Shown here one piece after another: positions 34,686-44,204 of a stretch of DNA of 64,000 nucleotides. The notes beneath the pieces were generated by a model. It did not search any database and was not told where the DNA came from. It worked only from the letters and a program-made list of their open reading frames with translations. Each line of letters starts with the position of its first letter. The first letter of the stretch is position 1. The translations under genes were made by a program, and so were the position numbers. Source of the DNA: Enterococcus_C asini_A (GTDB taxonomy: Bacteria > Bacillota > Bacilli > Lactobacillales > Enterococcaceae); the NCBI RefSeq assembly GCF_031928785.1, contig NZ_JARQAL010000001.1; one strand, given 5' to 3'.

Positions 34686-35303
34686 ATGTTTACAGGATTA
34701 ATCCAAGAACAAGGGCGCATTAAACAGATTCATCATCACGGCAAGACGATTTTGTTAACTTGCCAGGCTTCCGAATCGCTAGTAGCGGATTATGCCATTG
34801 GCGACAGTATGGCTATTAATGGAGTTTGCTTGACCGCAGTGCGAAAAGAACAAACCCATTTCACGGTGGAGATCATGCCGGAAACCTATCAACGAACGAC
34901 CTTTGCCACAGCTAAAATCAACGACCTTGTGAATTTGGAACGGGCATTGCAGTTTAACGGTCGCTTGGAAGGACATCTGGTGGCAGGGCATGTGGACTGT
35001 ACCACCCGGCTGGTAGACAAACGAGTCCTAGAAAATGCCTTGTTATTAACCTTTGATTACCCCAAAACGCTACAAGGTGAAATTATTCCTCAAGGTTCCA
35101 TTGCGATTAATGGGGTAAGCTTGACGGTGACGGCAGTTTCACAACAACGCTTTTCAGTGGGGTTGATTCCTCATTCTAAAGATCAGACGAATTTAGGCAA
35201 GTTGAATCGTGGGGAGCGAGTGAATATTGAGACAGATTTAATTGGTAAATATCTCAAAGCCCAAGGACAACAGGAAATCAGAAAGGAAATGGCATATGAG
35301 TGA
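34686..35303 (+). CDS. ribE: Riboflavin synthase alpha chain
   Basis: 205 aa with the internal duplication of two lumazine-binding barrels: MFTGLIQEQGRI at the start, then a second half with GHLVAGHVDCT. It dismutates two dimethylribityllumazines into riboflavin. The ATG at 34686 follows the ribD stop by one base. An earlier in-frame ATG lies inside ribD and is not used. Confidence 0.95.
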   Translation: MFTGLIQEQGRIKQIHHHGKTILLTCQASESLVADYAIGDSMAINGVCLTAVRKEQTHFTVEIMPETYQRTTFATAKINDLVNLERALQFNGRLEGHLVAGHVDCTTRLVDKRVLENALLLTFDYPKTLQGEIIPQGSIAINGVSLTVTAVSQQRFSVGLIPHSKDQTNLGKLNRGERVNIETDLIGKYLKAQGQQEIRKEMAYE

Positions 35304-36474
35304 AAGAATTGAAACTGCAATTAAGCAATTACAAAACGGCGGCTTGGTGATTGTAGCAGATGATGAGAATAGAGAAGCAGAAGGGGATTTAGTCGGTATC
35401 GCCAACTTGGCAACTAGTGAAACCGTGAATTTCATGACGAAATTTGCTCGAGGATTGATTTGTGCCCCAATTTCCCAAAGGATTGCCCAACGTCTGGCAC
35501 TTTCTGAAATGGTGGCACAAAATACCGATAGTTTTGGGACAGCCTTTACGGTGAGTGTGGATCATCGGAGTACGACTACCGGGATTTCTGCCTTTGAACG
35601 AGCCAAAACGATTCAAGCTTTGGCCAATCCACAAAGCGAGGCCGATGAGTTTCATCGTCCGGGACACATTTTTCCATTGATTGGGAAATCCGGAGGCGTG
35701 TTGACAAGAAGAGGTCATACGGAAGCGGCCTTGGATTTGGCTAGACTTGCCAATCAAAGCGAAGCGGCCTATATTTGTGAAATTCTCAATGAAGATGGCA
35801 CCATGGCGCGACGCCCCCAATTGGAAGAATTAGCGAAGAAACGGCAGTTGCCCTTCATTACCATGGGAGAATTGGCAACGTATTTGTCCGCAAAAGGGCA
35901 ATTGACCGTGGCATTACCAACAGCCCATGGGGACTTTCAACTCTCCCTATTTGAAGATCAAGAACAGCGGGAACACTTACTTTTATCAAAAGGAGATATT
36001 AAAAATTCTGAAAAACCACTCCTAGTGCGGATTCATTCCGAATGTCTAACCGGAGATGTTTTTGGTTCCCATCGTTGTGATTGTGGGGAACAGCTTCATC
36101 AAGCGATGAAAATGATTGAAGCAGAAGGTACCGGTGCGATTCTTTACTTACGACAAGAAGGGCGGGGAATCGGGCTGAAAAATAAATTGCGAGCTTACCA
36201 ACTACAAGAAGAGGGTCGGGACACCGTTGAAGCCAATTTGGAATTAGGCTTTCACGCCGATGAACGGGAGTATCACTTTGCCGTTGAAATGTTGCGAGCT
36301 ATTCAGGTAAAGCAAGTTCGACTCATGACCAATAATCCTGACAAAATCCAAGAATTAGAAAAAATGGGGATTGAAGTAGTGGAACGCGTGCCATTAGAAA
36401 CAACCCCGTTTAAAGAAAACCAAAACTATTTGAAAACCAAAAAAGAAAAATTTCATCATTTATTGACGGTTTAG
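35296..36474 (+). CDS. ribBA: Bifunctional DHBP synthase/GTP cyclohydrolase II
   Basis: 392 aa: DHBP synthase domain (about 1-200; ADDENREAEGDL, RPGHIFPL) followed by GTP cyclohydrolase II (about 205-390; the zinc cluster in HSECLTGDVFGSHRCDCG, and LRQEGRGIGL). It supplies both precursors of the pathway. It overlaps the end of ribE by 8 bases, so the two are translationally coupled. Confidence 0.95.
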   Translation: MSERIETAIKQLQNGGLVIVADDENREAEGDLVGIANLATSETVNFMTKFARGLICAPISQRIAQRLALSEMVAQNTDSFGTAFTVSVDHRSTTTGISAFERAKTIQALANPQSEADEFHRPGHIFPLIGKSGGVLTRRGHTEAALDLARLANQSEAAYICEILNEDGTMARRPQLEELAKKRQLPFITMGELATYLSAKGQLTVALPTAHGDFQLSLFEDQEQREHLLLSKGDIKNSEKPLLVRIHSECLTGDVFGSHRCDCGEQLHQAMKMIEAEGTGAILYLRQEGRGIGLKNKLRAYQLQEEGRDTVEANLELGFHADEREYHFAVEMLRAIQVKQVRLMTNNPDKIQELEKMGIEVVERVPLETTPFKENQNYLKTKKEKFHHLLTV

Positions 36475-36523
36475 TGGAGAATTCTAGTTTATCTATACAA
36501 AACAATTTCAGGAGGAGCAGACA

Positions 36524-36985
36524 ATGACACAATTTGAAGGCACATTTGCAGGAAAAGGAATCAAGGTAGGCATCGTAATTGCTCGTTTTAATGAGTTTAT
36601 TACGGCAAAACTTTTAAGTGGTGCCAAGGACAATTTATTGCGTCATGGGGTAAGTGAAGCGGGTATCGATGTTTACTGGGTTCCGGGAGCATTTGAAATT
36701 CCATTTATTACAAAGAAATTGGTTCAGACGGATAAATACGACGGGGTGATTACCCTCGGTGCGGTAATTAGAGGTGCTACTACTCACTATGAACTGGTGA
36801 GCAATGAAGTGGCCAAAGGAGTGGCTCAAATCGGCTTGAATTCAGATATTCCGGTGATGTTTGGTGTGTTAACTACGGAAACTATCGAACAGGCCATTGA
36901 AAGAGCTGGAACGAAAGCCGGAAACAAAGGATCGGAAACGGCCCAAGGTTTGATTGAAATGATTTCGTTGAATCGTCTGATTTAA
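36524..36985 (+). CDS. ribH: 6,7-dimethyl-8-ribityllumazine synthase
   Basis: 153 aa with the lumazine synthase blocks VPGAFEIPF, GAVIRGATTHYELV and the late GNKGSETA. It joins DHBP and the pyrimidine intermediate, forming icosahedral or pentameric shells. Last gene of the rib operon; no clear terminator follows. Confidence 0.95.
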   Translation: MTQFEGTFAGKGIKVGIVIARFNEFITAKLLSGAKDNLLRHGVSEAGIDVYWVPGAFEIPFITKKLVQTDKYDGVITLGAVIRGATTHYELVSNEVAKGVAQIGLNSDIPVMFGVLTTETIEQAIERAGTKAGNKGSETAQGLIEMISLNRLI

Positions 36986-37071
36986 AGCGTCACAGTTGGG
37001 GCTGGGCAAGTTTTTCATAGTGAGAGTTTAAGTTGTTTGTGAATTAATAAGAAACGCTCATAGTCACAAAT

Positions 37072-37140
37072 TTTTCAAATATATTATCACGATGCCCCGC
37101 AATTCTACGTTTATGTTCGTAGGATTGCGGGTTTATTGGC
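37072..37140 (+). repeat. Repeated DUF960 leader hairpin, copy 3 (no gene behind it)
   Basis: TTTTCAAATATATTATC plus a 14-bp hairpin (37096-37109 with 37118-37131) as in the other two copies, with loop changes and one G-U pair. The DUF960 gene itself is gone. Confidence 0.7.
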
Positions 37141-37150
37141 GAAAAGGTGA

Positions 37151-37288
37151 TTCAAAACTGTAAATGCAGATATTTTAGTAGGCAATCTACATAATTCACC
37201 ATATAATAGCTTACGAGTAGAAGTTAAAGGAGTGCATGATAAAGGAAGTAATTATATTGGTGATCTTCTGGCAAAACACCCATATTGA
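37151..37288 (+). pseudogene. Orphan protein tail of unknown family
   Basis: A 45-codon stretch ending at TGA 37286-37288 reads like a real protein C-terminus (balanced composition; ADILVGNLHNSPYNSL then EVKGVHDKGSNYIG), but has no start codon or ribosome binding site and is preceded by a stop. I do not recognise the family. It is most likely the end of a gene lost by rearrangement next to the hairpin repeat. Confidence 0.45.
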
Positions 37289-37483
37289 AAAAAATTAAGC
37301 ACGTCGCTTGTATTTTAGTAGTCATTCGGCAGAAGTACCAGTGCAAACGAATTGGTCAATGACTTTTTTCTCAGTTGTATTTTTAAGCAAAAGAAAATAA
37401 ACTATCTCGAAACTTTGATGAGTGTTATAGGATAAAAAATTTAGTGTTGGAGAATACCAAAACAAATCAACTTGGAGGAAGAA

Positions 37484-37990
37484 ATGAATAATAATGATCG
37501 ATTATTGCGCTTGCGTTATGCCATCGACTTGAAGGATAGCGATTTAATCAAAGCCTTTGAGCTAGGAGGTGTACCCCTGACGAAAGACGAGGCGCGGGCG
37601 GTACTGACCAAAGTGCAAGACAAGCATGAAGACGATGAAAAACGCAATGTGTATGAAAAAGCCATCAATAATCAAATGTTTGATGCTTTTTTAAATGGCC
37701 TAATTCTTCTAGCTAGAGGACCACAAAAAGATAAACCGACAGAAACGGCAGTGCAACAGAGCAAAGAAATCAAACACATCAATAATGTGTTACTAAAAAA
37801 GCTAAAAATCGCTCTTTCCATGACTACAGAAGATATTTTAGCTATTTTTGCCGAGGTTGAGTTATATCCATCAAAAGGAGAAATCGGGGCTTTTTTGAGA
37901 AAAGAAGGGCAACGAAATTTTAAACCTTGTGGGGATAAATACATGCGCAATTTTCTCAAAGGCTTGGGTATTTATAATAGAAGAAAATAG
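37484..37990 (+). CDS. DUF1456 (YehS-like) protein
   Basis: 168 aa made of two tandem copies of a helical repeat: NDRLLRLRYAIDLKDSDLIKAFELGG and, near residue 95, INNVLLKKLKIALSMTTEDILAIF. This duplication defines the DUF1456/YehS family, of unknown function. The GGAGGAAG site fits the ATG at 37484 rather than the GTG/ATG just upstream. Single gene. Confidence 0.88.
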   Translation: MNNNDRLLRLRYAIDLKDSDLIKAFELGGVPLTKDEARAVLTKVQDKHEDDEKRNVYEKAINNQMFDAFLNGLILLARGPQKDKPTETAVQQSKEIKHINNVLLKKLKIALSMTTEDILAIFAEVELYPSKGEIGAFLRKEGQRNFKPCGDKYMRNFLKGLGIYNRRK

Positions 37991-38154
37991 CTGGGCTTAG
38001 GCTAACTATCTACCAGAATCATCGAGATTTGCAGGGAGATCAATGGAAAAAGAGGACGTTACTTAAAGGAAGATCTGTTAAAAGAGGCAATCTTTATAGA
38101 AAAGAAGGCTAATGCTAATCTTAGCGCCTAACTTAAAATGATATTAAAATCTGA

Positions 38155-38195
38155 AAAACCGCGAATCTACATTTAATGAGATTTGCGGTTTTTGT
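38155..38195 (+). terminator. Intrinsic terminator
   Basis: AAAACCGCGAATCT pairs with AGATTTGCGGTTTT followed by Ts, about 165 bases behind the DUF1456 gene. Confidence 0.78.
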
Positions 38196-38334
38196 TTTCC
38201 TTGCATTTTTTAAGAGTCCTTTTGCAAAACAGATAAAGTGACAAGTCGTCATAAATAATCGTATACTGTTCTTTGCACAGAAATAGGATGGATTTCGAGA
38301 AATAAGGAATGCAATCTAAGGAGGATGGAAAGAG

Positions 38335-39414
38335 ATGTTCTTAGCCCGTAAAGAAATGCGTTATGCTAAATTACGGTATAGTTTAATCATCGGCATTATG
38401 GTGTTGGTGTCTTATGTGGTCTTTTTGCTTTCAGGCTTGGCGACGGGACTGGCTCATGAATTTGATCAAGGGATTGTCAATTGGCAGGCAGATGAAGTAG
38501 TTTTAGCCTCGGATGCCAATCAAAGCTTAAATGCTTCTCAACTGACCCAAGGAGATTTAGAGCGGGTTACGGCGAGTGAGAAAACGCCAGTTGGAATCTT
38601 CAGTGGAGCGATTAAAAAAGAACAGGCAAAAGAAGACATCAATCTATTTGCAACGGAAAAAGATGCGTTTATTCTACCTAAAGTGACCAGTGGCAAGAGT
38701 TTTTCTGCTAAAAATGAGATTATCATCTCACAAAATTTGGCAGATAGTGGCTATGAAATCGGTGATCAAGTCACGATTGGGAAATATGCGGAACCTTTGA
38801 CGATTACGGGAATTTTTCCAGCTACTTATTATTTAGTATCACCAGTGATTTATACGTCATTAGAGACGTTTACTAGTCTGAAATATGGTGGCCAAGAATT
38901 TGCTGAGGCGATGCAAGAACCAATCAATGCGGTGGTAGTGAAAGGTGCGGCAAAGGTAGATAATGCTGATGCAGCTAGTGAAACTTTGGAAGCGATAAAA
39001 ACCGCGGATTTCATCGAGGCGATTCCTGGTTATGCCGCTCAAAATCTGACTTTAAACGGAATGATTTACTTCCTATTTGTGATTGTAGCTGCGGTGGTGG
39101 GAATTTTTATGTACGTCATTACCATGCAAAAAGCCCCAATCTTTGGAGTGATGAAGGCCCAAGGAATTTCCAATGGCTTTATCGCAAAGTCCATCGTTGC
39201 GCAATCTTTTTTGGTAGGAATTATCGGTGTTGCGGTAGCGATTTTGTTAGCGCTGGGAACTAGTTTGATTTTACCGGATGCCATGCCGTTTTTAGTTGTG
39301 CCACAACAGTGGGGACTGTATAGTGTCATCTTATTAGTGGTAGCGATTCTCGGCGGGCTCTTTTCGATTCGAACAGTGACGAAGGTTGACCCAATTACGG
39401 CGATTGGAGGATGA
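38335..39414 (+). CDS. FtsX-fold ABC transporter permease
   Basis: 359 aa with four transmembrane helices: one at about 16-38, a large extracytoplasmic domain, then three near the C-terminus (about 243-350). This is the FtsX/MacB/DevC arrangement. Together with the following ATPase it forms a complete transporter of the type used for peptide defence, lipoprotein release or sensing. AAGGAGG precedes the ATG. Confidence 0.88.
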   Translation: MFLARKEMRYAKLRYSLIIGIMVLVSYVVFLLSGLATGLAHEFDQGIVNWQADEVVLASDANQSLNASQLTQGDLERVTASEKTPVGIFSGAIKKEQAKEDINLFATEKDAFILPKVTSGKSFSAKNEIIISQNLADSGYEIGDQVTIGKYAEPLTITGIFPATYYLVSPVIYTSLETFTSLKYGGQEFAEAMQEPINAVVVKGAAKVDNADAASETLEAIKTADFIEAIPGYAAQNLTLNGMIYFLFVIVAAVVGIFMYVITMQKAPIFGVMKAQGISNGFIAKSIVAQSFLVGIIGVAVAILLALGTSLILPDAMPFLVVPQQWGLYSVILLVVAILGGLFSIRTVTKVDPITAIGG

Positions 39415-39419
39415 GAAAA

Positions 39420-40100
39420 GTGGAAAAAGCATTGGACATGCGTCAGATAAAAAAAGTTTTCGGGAGTGGGCATACTGAAGTTACTGCCCTAAAAGGCATT
39501 GACTTTAGCGTTGCACCGGGAGAATTTGTCTCTATCATCGGGCCTTCGGGTTCGGGGAAGAGTACTTTTTTGACCATTGCAGGAGGCCTACAAAATCCTA
39601 CCAGTGGCCAGATTTTTATCAATGGTCATGATTTTACCAGTCTCTCGGAAAAAAAGCGCAGTAAGCTACGTTTTAAAGAAATCGGCTTTATTTTGCAAAG
39701 TTCAAATTTGATTCCTTATTTGAAAATCGAGGAACAATTTTATTTAGTGGATAAAGTGAAAAAGGAAGCTCTTAATAAAGATTGGGTTACTCAATTGTTG
39801 ACTTCCTTGGATATTTTAGATTTAAAAGACAAGTATCCCCGTGATCTTTCCGGTGGAGAACGACAACGAGTGGCGATTGGCCGGGCTCTTTACAATGATC
39901 CAAGTTTGATTTTGGCCGATGAACCCACAGCTTCACTGGATACAGATCATGCCTATGACGTGGTAAAATTATTAGCCAAAGAGGCCCACGAAAATCAAAA
40001 GGCAACGATTATGGTTACCCATGATCCCCGGATGACCCAATGGAGTGACCGGATTTTTAGAATGGAAGATGGACTTTTGGTACCAGAAGAAATGTCTTGA
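39420..40100 (+). CDS. ABC transporter ATP-binding protein (LolD/MacB type)
   Basis: About 226 aa with Walker A GPSGSGKST, Q-loop LQSSNLIPYL, signature LSGGERQR and Walker B LILADEPTASLD. It is the ATPase of the preceding permease. An ATG at 39411 overlaps the permease stop but touches the GGAGG site; the GTG at 39420 has nine bases of spacing and is preferred. A terminator closes the pair. Confidence 0.9.
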   Translation: MEKALDMRQIKKVFGSGHTEVTALKGIDFSVAPGEFVSIIGPSGSGKSTFLTIAGGLQNPTSGQIFINGHDFTSLSEKKRSKLRFKEIGFILQSSNLIPYLKIEEQFYLVDKVKKEALNKDWVTQLLTSLDILDLKDKYPRDLSGGERQRVAIGRALYNDPSLILADEPTASLDTDHAYDVVKLLAKEAHENQKATIMVTHDPRMTQWSDRIFRMEDGLLVPEEMS

Positions 40101-40151
40101 GGAAAATGATAAAAAATTTTTTAAAAAGTGTTTTTTAGAGCTAACCTTTTT

Positions 40152-40178
40152 GGAGTAGAGAAATCTACTCTTTTTTGT
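40152..40178 (+). terminator. Terminator of the ABC pair
   Basis: GAGTAGA pairs with TCTACTC around a GAAA loop, followed by six Ts. Confidence 0.8.
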
Positions 40179-40542
40179 TGTCCAAAAAAACTGGGAGAAA
40201 GAGTGGGGCATCATGTAATCTTTTGAGGCTAGCGCTTAGTTTTAGAAATAGCTATATATAAAATGAAAGAATTATTAAAGTTATGCTTTGTTTGAGAATA
40301 AAAAATCCAGTTATGATATAACCTTCAATTAGGTTGATAGAAAGAAATCAGAATTCTAGTTTTTATGAATTAACCATTGATAATAAAGAGGATTGTGGAA
40401 ACATCTAACTAGAAAAATTAAATCCATCGGCTCGTTAAATTTTTTTGTGAGAATTGATTTTATTATACTTTCTACTTTTTGCACATCATATTCTTATTAT
40501 GTTACTATTAAATTATAAAACGATAAGAAAGAAGGGTTGTCA
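40179..40542. other. AT-rich promoter region of the acyl-activation operon
   Basis: Over 360 bases with no gene. A TTGCAC near 40479 followed by AT-rich hexamers may be the promoter, but no clear -10 at ideal distance stands out. I see no operator palindrome or riboswitch. Confidence 0.4.
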
Positions 40543-41658
40543 GTGGAGGCAAGAAGGCGATTATTGGAAGCTAGTGATATCTATGACCAAGAGCAAACTA
40601 GTGAGGACTTTTTAGAAGCCATGAGAGATGTGGTTAATTGGCATGGGCAACAGAATGATTTTTATCAAAAGCTACTGGATGCAAAAGGATTTAGCTCTGA
40701 TCAGCTACAAACAGAGGCTGATTTAGCGAAGATTCCTTTTATGCACGCCAATTTTTTCAAATACTATGTTTCTCTATCTGTGCCAGAAGAGAAAATCGCC
40801 CAGCGCGCCACCAGTTCGGGAACTAGTGGTCAAAAGAGCCAGATGTTTTTTGATCAAGATAGTTGGGACTATGGTCAAGCCATGGTGAAGCAACAGTTTG
40901 GCTATCACGACTTTTTATCCGAGAAACAGACGAACTATTTGCTCTATACCTACGAACCTGTAGGAGAAAATGAACTAGGAACCTCTAAAACGGATCAAGG
41001 CCTATTACAGTATGCGCCAGTTCATGATACTTTTTTTGCTTTGCGGTACAACGGTCAGGAACATGAATTTGATTTTTTTGGTACGATTGACTGTTTGAAA
41101 CGCTATGAAAAACAAGGACTACCGGTACGAATCTTTGGTTTTCCTTCTTTTTTATACTTTACTTTAAAACAAATGAAAGCGTTAAAAATACCGCCTTTAA
41201 CGTTACACCCAGATTCGATGACTATGTTAGGGGGCGGCTGGAAAGGTTATGGCGAGCAACAAATCAGTAAAGAAGCATTGTATCAATTGGTGGAAGAAAT
41301 GCTTGGCTTTTCTGAGAAAAATTGTCGGGATGGCTACGGCTCCACCGAGCATTCCGTGCCTTATTTTGAGTGCAGTCATCATCAATTCCATATTCCTGTT
41401 TATTCTCGTTTAATTGTGCGGGATGTGAAGACGTTGGAGCCAGTAGCGGATGGCCAGCCGGGTTTTGCCAATTTTATTACACCGCATTTACGCAGTGTAC
41501 CCGCGATTTCTGTATTAATGGGAGATTTGGTTTCCAAACATGCTGCTGCTGAATGTGGTTGTGGGATTTCTGCGCCTTTTATGAAAATTTTAGGTCGAGC
41601 CGGAACGTCCCAGGCGAAAAGTTGTGCCATCACAGCCAGTGAATTATTGAAAGGGTAG
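40543..41658 (+). CDS. LuxE-like acyl-protein synthetase
   Basis: About 371 aa. The ANL-type phosphate loop ATSSGTSGQKS (about residues 90-100) and the C-terminal ECGCG...GRAG...KSCAITASELL match the LuxE family, in which the last Cys (about residue 361 here) accepts an acyl group after ATP activation and passes it to LuxC. In luminous bacteria LuxE feeds the fatty aldehyde supply; here no luciferase is linked. GTG at 40543 has better spacing to GAAGGG than the TTG at 40537. First gene of a five-gene operon. Confidence 0.85.
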   Translation: MEARRRLLEASDIYDQEQTSEDFLEAMRDVVNWHGQQNDFYQKLLDAKGFSSDQLQTEADLAKIPFMHANFFKYYVSLSVPEEKIAQRATSSGTSGQKSQMFFDQDSWDYGQAMVKQQFGYHDFLSEKQTNYLLYTYEPVGENELGTSKTDQGLLQYAPVHDTFFALRYNGQEHEFDFFGTIDCLKRYEKQGLPVRIFGFPSFLYFTLKQMKALKIPPLTLHPDSMTMLGGGWKGYGEQQISKEALYQLVEEMLGFSEKNCRDGYGSTEHSVPYFECSHHQFHIPVYSRLIVRDVKTLEPVADGQPGFANFITPHLRSVPAISVLMGDLVSKHAAAECGCGISAPFMKILGRAGTSQAKSCAITASELLKG

Positions 41659-41669
41659 GGGGAAATGTC

Positions 41670-44126
41670 ATGTGGTTATATCGGGGGAAACTACAAAGAA
41701 GAACACAACTGCCAGAGTTCGTGGCAAAATTAAATGAACAAGTCCAAGTAGATTTAAATCAAGAGTTAACCATTCGCACTATTTTACAAGCTTTGGATCA
41801 ATTAGGGCAACGTCTTGTGGAAGATCCATTGTTTTTCACAGAGGCTCTGACAAGACAAGGATTGGCTGAAGAAAAAATTCAAGAAACCATTCAAGAAGCG
41901 GTGGGAATTTTAAATCAAGAAGCATTGATGAAAAAAATTCAGCGAGAACTTGGCGGTATTCCTGGGGAAATTGAGCACATCAATGAAGAGCAAAAAATTT
42001 TAGAGGGATGGTTGCCAGTAGGAGTTCTAGGGCATGTGACCAGTAGCAATGATCCATTAATTGGGTTTTTGAGCCTAGTGGAAGGCTTGATTACCGGGAA
42101 CATTAATTTAGTCAAGACTTCCGTGGACAATTACGAAATTCCCTTGTTACTTTGCCAAGCATTGCTGGAGATTGAGCCTTTATTGGCCAGTCGTATCTAT
42201 CTGTTCCCTATCCCTTCAACGGAGCAAACTTTATTGGGAGAAATCTTTGCTTGTTGCGATAAGATTGCGGTTTGGGGTTCAGAAAAGGCAGTCTCAGGGG
42301 TGAAAAACTTAGCTCCTGTAGGTGTTGAAGTAGTGAGTTGGGGGCATCGGATTAGTTTTGCATATTTTACACCGTCTGGGAGAAATACTGAAGCGATGCA
42401 AGCATTAGCCAAAGAGGTTTGTCTTAACGAGCAACAGGCTTGTTCGGCACCACAAGTGGTCTATTTTGAGACCGCAGATAGAAAAGAATTAATGGCTTTT
42501 GCAAAGGAACTAGCGGCAATTTTTGAGGGAGTTTCTCCCAATTATCCCCAAGGCAAGTTGTCCATTGCCGAGCAAGCAGAACTCACCACCCAAGTGGAAG
42601 TTGCCAAACTAGCAGAAATTATGGGAGACCAAAACGTACTTGAAGGAGCGAATTATCGTTTATTCGTAAAATTTGATGCTAGCTTAGAAGCGAGTCCCCT
42701 TTATCGCACCCTTATTGTCAAACCAATGAATCGCCAGGACATTATTAGTAAGTTACGAGGCTTTCGTCATTATTTGCAAACGGTAGGACTGAGCTGTGGA
42801 CAAAGTGAAATCGCGGAAATCAGCAGCAAGTTATACGCTACTGGAGTGACTAAGATTACGAATCCAGGCCAGATGTTAATGGGGTATACAGGGGAACCCC
42901 ATGATGGTGGCTATGCCTTGGCCCATTACGTAAAAAAAGTCAGTCTGTCTAATCAGAGTTTGCCAAGAGGACTAGCTTTATTAGCAGAAATGAAACCGCC
43001 TCAACCTATGAATGTCAATACGCCAGTGCTACACAAAGAGGCGTTTGGCAAACAAGAATCCCCCACAGCAAATGGGCAATTAATCATAAAAAGTGGCGGG
43101 AGCAGTGGGCAGTCTGTATATGCTTATCATACTTATCCAGATGCTGCTGAAACGTATCGGTCCACGGCCCACGCTATGATTTCAGCAGGGATGAGAGCCG
43201 ATGATCGTGTGATGAATCTTTTTTATGGTGGGGAGCTCTACGGTGGTTTTATCAGTATGTACGAAGCGGTAACAAGGGTTGGTGCCACGCAATTGCCGAT
43301 GCAAGCGGCACCAGATTTGCAGTTTGTGGCTAAAGAAATCAAAGCTCATAAGGTAAATGTTCTAATTGGAATGCCTACTTATTTAATCAAGCTCTTTACA
43401 GAGGCTGGCGAGCAGTTGAAAGCGGCTAAACTTGAAAAAGTTTTTTACGGTGGGGAGCAGTTTGAGCCCGCTTTACAGCAACAGTTAGAAAAAGAGTTTG
43501 GGATTACCATTCACTCTTTGACTTATGGCTGCAATGAAATTGGTACCATCGGCTATGTGTGTGAATACTGTAAAAATGGAGAGCATCATTTGCATCCTAC
43601 TAAATATTTGGAAATTTTGGCTTTGGATCAAGATGAGCCGGTACCTATGGGCGAAACGGGGCGCATAGTACTAACACCAGTCAACGGGGAAGCTACCAGA
43701 ATCAAGCGGTATGAGCTTGGTGATTTAGGGCGTTTCGTAGTGGAACCTTGTCCTTGTGGTCGGCAAACACCAAAATTCGAATTACAAGGACGTTTTGGCG
43801 ATAGCTTTAAATTTGCGACTAATCTAGTGAGCTACCAAAAGTTTCAACAGATTTTGGCTGAGCACTATGATTACCATGATTTTTTACAATTGGTGATTGA
43901 TTATTATCACGACAAAGAACGACTGTTGATTGTAGCTGAAGAATATTTTCCTGATTTGGAGGCTACCTTGAAGAGGGAGTATCCAGAAATTAAAGAAACT
44001 CTCCAATATCAACTAGGAATCGTGACCCAGCAACTACAGGAGTATCAAATTAGCTCCAGTGGCAAAATGCGGCGAGTGGTGGATTTGCGGGTGGCTAGTA
44101 CTTTAAGCGGGACTAAGACGTGTTAA
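41670..44126 (+). CDS. LuxC-like acyl reductase fused to a PaaK-like adenylating domain
   Basis: 818 aa in two parts. Residues 1-430 are a LuxC-type acyl-CoA/acyl-protein reductase: NADPH-binding GHVTSSNDP (121-129), acyl-acceptor Cys258 in NEQQACSAPQ. Residues 440-815 are an ANL ligase of the phenylacetate-CoA ligase type: phosphate loop KSGGSSGQS (474-482), GGEQFEP (594-600), YGCNEIGT (619-626), ELGDLG (682-687), plus the pairs CEYC and CPC that could bind zinc. The fusion joins acid activation and reduction in one chain. It follows the LuxE-like gene by 11 bases. Confidence 0.85.
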   Translation: MWLYRGKLQRRTQLPEFVAKLNEQVQVDLNQELTIRTILQALDQLGQRLVEDPLFFTEALTRQGLAEEKIQETIQEAVGILNQEALMKKIQRELGGIPGEIEHINEEQKILEGWLPVGVLGHVTSSNDPLIGFLSLVEGLITGNINLVKTSVDNYEIPLLLCQALLEIEPLLASRIYLFPIPSTEQTLLGEIFACCDKIAVWGSEKAVSGVKNLAPVGVEVVSWGHRISFAYFTPSGRNTEAMQALAKEVCLNEQQACSAPQVVYFETADRKELMAFAKELAAIFEGVSPNYPQGKLSIAEQAELTTQVEVAKLAEIMGDQNVLEGANYRLFVKFDASLEASPLYRTLIVKPMNRQDIISKLRGFRHYLQTVGLSCGQSEIAEISSKLYATGVTKITNPGQMLMGYTGEPHDGGYALAHYVKKVSLSNQSLPRGLALLAEMKPPQPMNVNTPVLHKEAFGKQESPTANGQLIIKSGGSSGQSVYAYHTYPDAAETYRSTAHAMISAGMRADDRVMNLFYGGELYGGFISMYEAVTRVGATQLPMQAAPDLQFVAKEIKAHKVNVLIGMPTYLIKLFTEAGEQLKAAKLEKVFYGGEQFEPALQQQLEKEFGITIHSLTYGCNEIGTIGYVCEYCKNGEHHLHPTKYLEILALDQDEPVPMGETGRIVLTPVNGEATRIKRYELGDLGRFVVEPCPCGRQTPKFELQGRFGDSFKFATNLVSYQKFQQILAEHYDYHDFLQLVIDYYHDKERLLIVAEEYFPDLEATLKREYPEIKETLQYQLGIVTQQLQEYQISSSGKMRRVVDLRVASTLSGTKTC

Positions 44127-44204
44127 GAAAAATGTCCCTAGACTATGTGAATTATTTGCTGAAATTTTAAATAGTCTGAAACTTAACGGAAAGGAAGAGA
44201 GTCG

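Larger units (their letters stand above)
36986..37483. other. Intergenic region with decayed mobile DNA
   Basis: It holds a third copy of the DUF960 leader hairpin and a start-less protein tail (37151-37288). The rest is AT-rich without a recognisable gene; the last 40 bases are the DUF1456 leader. Confidence 0.6.
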
